The position numbers and the translations under genes were made by a program. A DNA stretch of 7,935 bases, taken from assembly GCA_030740135.1 (NCBI GenBank), contig JASLXW010000178.1, positions 1-7,935 of the forward strand, given 5' to 3'. Under the pieces are notes generated by a model, which was not told the DNA's origin, did no database searches, and saw only the letters and a list, made by a program, of their open reading frames with translations. Each line of letters opens with the position of its first letter. The stretch's first letter is position 1. This DNA is from Nitrospinota bacterium. Lineage in GTDB: Bacteria > UBA8248 > JACPRG01. Shown in pieces: positions 5,368 through 7,935 of this stretch.

Positions 5368-6951
5368 GTGGAGATGAGATCCCGCTTGAAAGACAGAAGG
5401 CGCACCGTCCGCCGGCTGCTCGCGCTCGGTCTGTGCCTGACCATGATCACCCTGTCGGCCGGTTCCGCGTTGTCCGCCCCGGTTTCCCCCAAAGCCGAGC
5501 TCGACCGCAAGGTGATCCTGCCGGGGAAAAAACGCCCGGTGTACGTCCTGATCGAGTTCGACGTCCCCGAGCGGAACCCCGAGCCGGGCAAGGAGCGTCC
5601 GCGGATGAACCTGGCGCTCGTCATCGACCGCTCCGGCTCGATGTCGCAGCGCGGCAAGATCACCTACGCCCGGAAAGCGGCCAAGGTCGTGGTCGACCTG
5701 CTGAGTCCCAAGGACCGCCTGGCGGTGGTCGAGTACGACGACCGGATCACCGTCCTTTGGCCCTCCACGCCGGTCGAGGCGCCGGAGATGATCAAGCGCC
5801 TCATCGATGGCCTCACCCCACGGGGGTCGACCGACCTCGCCGGGGGGATGATGAAGGGCGTCGAGGAAGTGCTCAAACACCTGGACCACGAAGGCGTCAA
5901 CCGGGTCCTTCTGATGTCCGACGGCCTCGCCAACCGGGGCGTCACCCGGCCGGCCGCCATCCGGCAGCTCGTTCGCGAGGCGCTGCGCAAGGGCGTCAGC
6001 ATCTCCACCGCGGGCCTCGGGCTGAACTACGACGAGGACCTGATGCAGACCATCGCCGAGAACGGCGCGGGCAACTACTACTACATCGAAAACCCCGCCC
6101 GGATGAGCCGAATCTTCCGCCGGGAGCTGTCCACGCTGTACGCCACCGTCGCCAAGGACGCCCGGCTCGTCTTCGCCGCCGCCCCGGCGGTGGAGAAGGT
6201 CACCGTCTTCGGCTACGCGCACACCCGTGAAAGCAGCCGCACGACCATCCCGATGGGGAACTTCTACTCCGGCGAGAAAAGGTCCGTCGTGATCCGCCTC
6301 GAAGTCAACGCCGCCCGCGAGGGCGGGCTGGACCTGGGCCGTCTGGACCTGAGCTACGTGGACACCCTGAACAACCGGCCCGGACGCCACGCCACGGCCA
6401 TCAAAGTGCGGGTTTCTTCGGACACACAGGTCGTCCAAGCCTCCCGCAACAAGAAAGTCATGGCCGAGGCCATCCTCACCGAGACCGACCAGCGTTACTC
6501 CAAGGCGATCCGGATGTACGAGAAGGGCCGAAGGATGGAGGCCAAGCGCGGCATCGCCGCCCTGGCGAAGGAGATCGCCGAGAAGAACAAAACGCTGAAC
6601 AACCTGGTCCTGTCCAAAAAGCTCGAGGCCCTGCGGATGGAGGCCTCTCAGATGGACCGGGCCGCGGCCAGCCCGGCGGCGCGCTCCAGGTATCTGAAAG
6701 CCAGCAAACAGCGGCTCTACCTCTCGAAAAGGGGCAAACGGGGAAAAACCCTCCTGAAGGAGGGCGACCGGGGCCTCGAAGTCGAGCGGCTCCAGGAGGC
6801 CCTGCGGACCCGGAATCTGTACGCCGGGCCGGCCAACGGACGGTTCTCGCCCAAGGTCACGCAGGCGGTGAAAGAGTTCCAGAAGCGCCGCAGTCTCACG
6901 CCCGACGGCGTGGCCGGCCCCCGCACCCTTCGCGCCCTGGGGCTTTACTGA
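5368..6951 (+). CDS. Secreted VWA-domain protein with C-terminal peptidoglycan-binding domain
   Basis: This 527-residue protein has an Arg-rich N-terminus (RRTVRR, 11-16), a hydrophobic stretch (about 17-32) and likely signal cleavage near 33-37. It is therefore probably exported to the periplasm or cell wall. A von Willebrand factor A domain spans about 80-255 with a complete metal-ion-dependent adhesion site: DRSGS (Asp87, Ser89, Ser91), Thr155 in GST, and Asp185 in MSDG. A beta-rich segment (about 260-355) and a charged, probably helical segment (about 360-455) follow. The C-terminus (464-527) is a PG_binding_1 module (GDRGLEVERLQEAL, GRFSPKVTQAVKEFQKR, DGVAGPRTLRAL). The GTG at 5368 is preferred because AAGGAGG (5353-5359) ends 8 bases before it; the ATG at 5374 is the alternative. 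Third-position GC is very high, more so than in its neighbours. The role is probably metal-dependent protein binding while anchored to the wall; partner unknown. Confidence 0.9.
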   Translation: MEMRSRLKDRRRTVRRLLALGLCLTMITLSAGSALSAPVSPKAELDRKVILPGKKRPVYVLIEFDVPERNPEPGKERPRMNLALVIDRSGSMSQRGKITYARKAAKVVVDLLSPKDRLAVVEYDDRITVLWPSTPVEAPEMIKRLIDGLTPRGSTDLAGGMMKGVEEVLKHLDHEGVNRVLLMSDGLANRGVTRPAAIRQLVREALRKGVSISTAGLGLNYDEDLMQTIAENGAGNYYYIENPARMSRIFRRELSTLYATVAKDARLVFAAAPAVEKVTVFGYAHTRESSRTTIPMGNFYSGEKRSVVIRLEVNAAREGGLDLGRLDLSYVDTLNNRPGRHATAIKVRVSSDTQVVQASRNKKVMAEAILTETDQRYSKAIRMYEKGRRMEAKRGIAALAKEIAEKNKTLNNLVLSKKLEALRMEASQMDRAAASPAARSRYLKASKQRLYLSKRGKRGKTLLKEGDRGLEVERLQEALRTRNLYAGPANGRFSPKVTQAVKEFQKRRSLTPDGVAGPRTLRALGLY

Positions 6952-7130
6952 GGATCGGGAAGGCGCAGCGGAGAACGGCGCGGGCCGCACCCTCTCCCCA
7001 TGAACACACATCATCCTTTACGGAGGACGAATGAATCTGTAAGAAGGGAGGCGGGGGATGGACCCCCGGGCTTCATGACACCCCAAGCGGGTGTTGAGAT
7101 TGCCGCTTTTCGATTCAATGGAAAACTCGA

Positions 7131-7817
7131 ATGATCGACAAGGTCCGCCCCGATTCCGCCTCGGCCGTGGCCGACATCCAAGATGGCGCAGTCATCATGG
7201 TCGGTGGATTCGGCGACGCGGGGGTTCCGGAAAATTTGATACGCGCCCTGGCTGAGCGGGGCGCGAAAGACCTGGTTGTGATTTCCAACTCGGCGGGCTC
7301 GGGAGAGCGCGGGATTTCCATGCTTTATCGCAACAACCAGATCAAGAAACTCTACGCCAGCTTTCCGGTTCCCGGGGCGAGCGATGCCTTTGAGGAGCGG
7401 CTCAAGGCGGGAGAGACAGCGCTCGAGCTGGTCCCTCAGGGAACGCTGGTTGAGCGCATGCGGGCGGCCGCGGCGGGCTTGGGGGGATTTTATACGCCGA
7501 CCGGCGTCGGGACGCCTGTGGCGGAGGGTAAGGAGGTTCGGGTCATCGACGGCCGGGAATACCTTCTGGAATCCCCCCTTCGGGCCGACTATGCCCTGCT
7601 CGAAGCTTTCCGGGCGGACCGGATGGGCAACCTCGTCTACCGGATGGCCGCCCGGAACTTCAACCCCGTCATGGCGGCCGCGGCGAAGATCACGATTGCG
7701 GAGGTCGAGGAGATCGTGGAGGTGGGCGGCCTGGCGCCGGAAGCCGTTGTCACCCCCGCGATCTTTGTCCAACGCGTTGTGAAGGGAGAACGCTATGAGC
7801 CGGGCTGGGCTGACTAG
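7131..7817 (+). CDS. 3-oxoacid CoA-transferase subunit A
   Basis: This 228-residue protein is the alpha chain of a class I CoA-transferase (ScoA/AtoD/PcaI type). These enzymes move CoA between an acyl-CoA, often succinyl-CoA or acetyl-CoA, and a 3-oxo or other carboxylic acid in the cytoplasm. It has the typical opening MIDKVRPDSASAVADIQDG, the glycine-rich GGFGDAGVPENLI (25-37), GGFYTPTGVGTPVAEG (118-133), ESPLRADYAL (147-156) and the closing VVTPAIFVQRVV (206-217). Length and all blocks are complete. The ribosome site before the ATG is weak (GGAAAA). The catalytic Glu of these enzymes lies in subunit B, so this chain alone should not be active. The next frame overlaps its end by 23 bases, as is usual for A-B pairs, but is cut short. 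The gene follows the VWA-domain gene by 179 bp with no sign of a shared function. Confidence 0.93.
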   Translation: MIDKVRPDSASAVADIQDGAVIMVGGFGDAGVPENLIRALAERGAKDLVVISNSAGSGERGISMLYRNNQIKKLYASFPVPGASDAFEERLKAGETALELVPQGTLVERMRAAAAGLGGFYTPTGVGTPVAEGKEVRVIDGREYLLESPLRADYALLEAFRADRMGNLVYRMAARNFNPVMAAAAKITIAEVEEIVEVGGLAPEAVVTPAIFVQRVVKGERYEPGWAD

Positions 7818-7890
7818 CCGGGGGGTCCGTTACAAAAAGAGCGATGCGACAGCCTGCCGGGGAACCCTCCCTGATTCAAAGAAACGATGA
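7795..7890 (+). pseudogene. Possible remnant of CoA-transferase subunit B start
   Basis: An ATG at 7795 overlaps the end of the subunit A gene, with AAGGGAGA a few bases upstream. Its first residues, MSRAGLT, resemble the usual start of subunit B. The frame then reads SRGVRYKKSDATACRGTLPD and stops at 7888-7890 after 31 codons. None of the expected glycine-rich or catalytic Glu sequence appears. It may be a 5' stub left by a deletion or insertion, or a chance frame; the short match limits confidence. Confidence 0.42.
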
Positions 7891-7935
7891 GTCAGAGACT
7901 ATAGTGCTCCCCATTAAGAGCGGGTTTGAAATAAG

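Noticed and set aside
5275..7014. 579-codon open frame on the minus strand opposite the VWA-domain gene
   Set aside because: It is the mirror of a very GC-rich gene whose plus-strand product has a signal peptide, full MIDAS motif and PG-binding module. The minus-strand product is low-complexity and unlike known proteins.
7052..7068. CGGGGG/CCCCCG hairpin between the VWA-domain gene and CoA-transferase subunit A as a terminator
   Set aside because: The stem is 6 bp with a 5-base loop, has no following T run, and is 100 bases past the stop codon.
1..7935. tRNA, rRNA, CRISPR array, integron attC site or riboswitch
   Set aside because: None was seen on reading both strands. The A/B repeat halves do not have the attC core-site layout, and no regular repeat-spacer pattern exists.

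Overview
The window is a 7.9 kb piece of a GC-rich bacterial genome. It carries five recognisable protein genes, one transposase relic, one possible gene remnant, and an unusual number of short dispersed repeats in the gaps. Nothing fixes the species. High GC, degraded REP-associated tyrosine transposase (RAYT) sequence and catabolic enzyme families that often co-occur suggest an uncultured Gram-negative lineage (Desulfobacterota-, NC10- or Rokubacteria-like). That placement is inference only.

Left half, all on the minus strand. A UbiD-family prenyl-FMN (de)carboxylase (1-1401) has its C-terminus cut by the window edge. A gene-free, repeat-bearing gap of about 600 bp follows (1402-1996). Next is a DUF6282-type amidohydrolase-like protein (1997-2884), and then a second gap of about 770 bp (2885-3653). 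That gap holds a GC-rich inverted repeat and the wreck of a RAYT transposase (about 3311-3537). The last minus-strand gene (3654-4979) encodes three consecutive RidA/YjgF-like domains, of which only the middle one keeps the signature arginine. These three genes share orientation but are far apart, so each probably has its own promoter. Together they look like an accessory catabolic neighbourhood: decarboxylation, a metal-dependent hydrolase-like step, and an enamine/imine or ring-fission-product hydrolase-like step. The shared pathway is inference; no substrate can be read from the sequence.

Right half, plus strand. A divergent intergenic region of 388 bp holds a plausible sigma70 promoter and a run of ten G. 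It precedes a secreted protein (5368-6951) with a von Willebrand factor A domain with an intact MIDAS motif and a C-terminal peptidoglycan-binding domain. Then comes a 3-oxoacid CoA-transferase subunit A (7131-7817). The start signal for the expected subunit B overlaps its end, but that frame stops after 31 codons and shows no CoA-transferase sequence beyond the first few residues.

The most interesting non-gene structure concerns one 35-nt segment (1687-1721). Its left part recurs 22 bp past the stop of the triple-RidA gene, and its right part recurs 46-51 bp before that gene's start, in the same order and orientation. The triple-RidA gene therefore looks like a block of about 1.4 kb sitting between the two halves of a repeat that is also present unsplit about 2 kb away. 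With the RAYT relic next door, this points to past mobile-element activity in the region.
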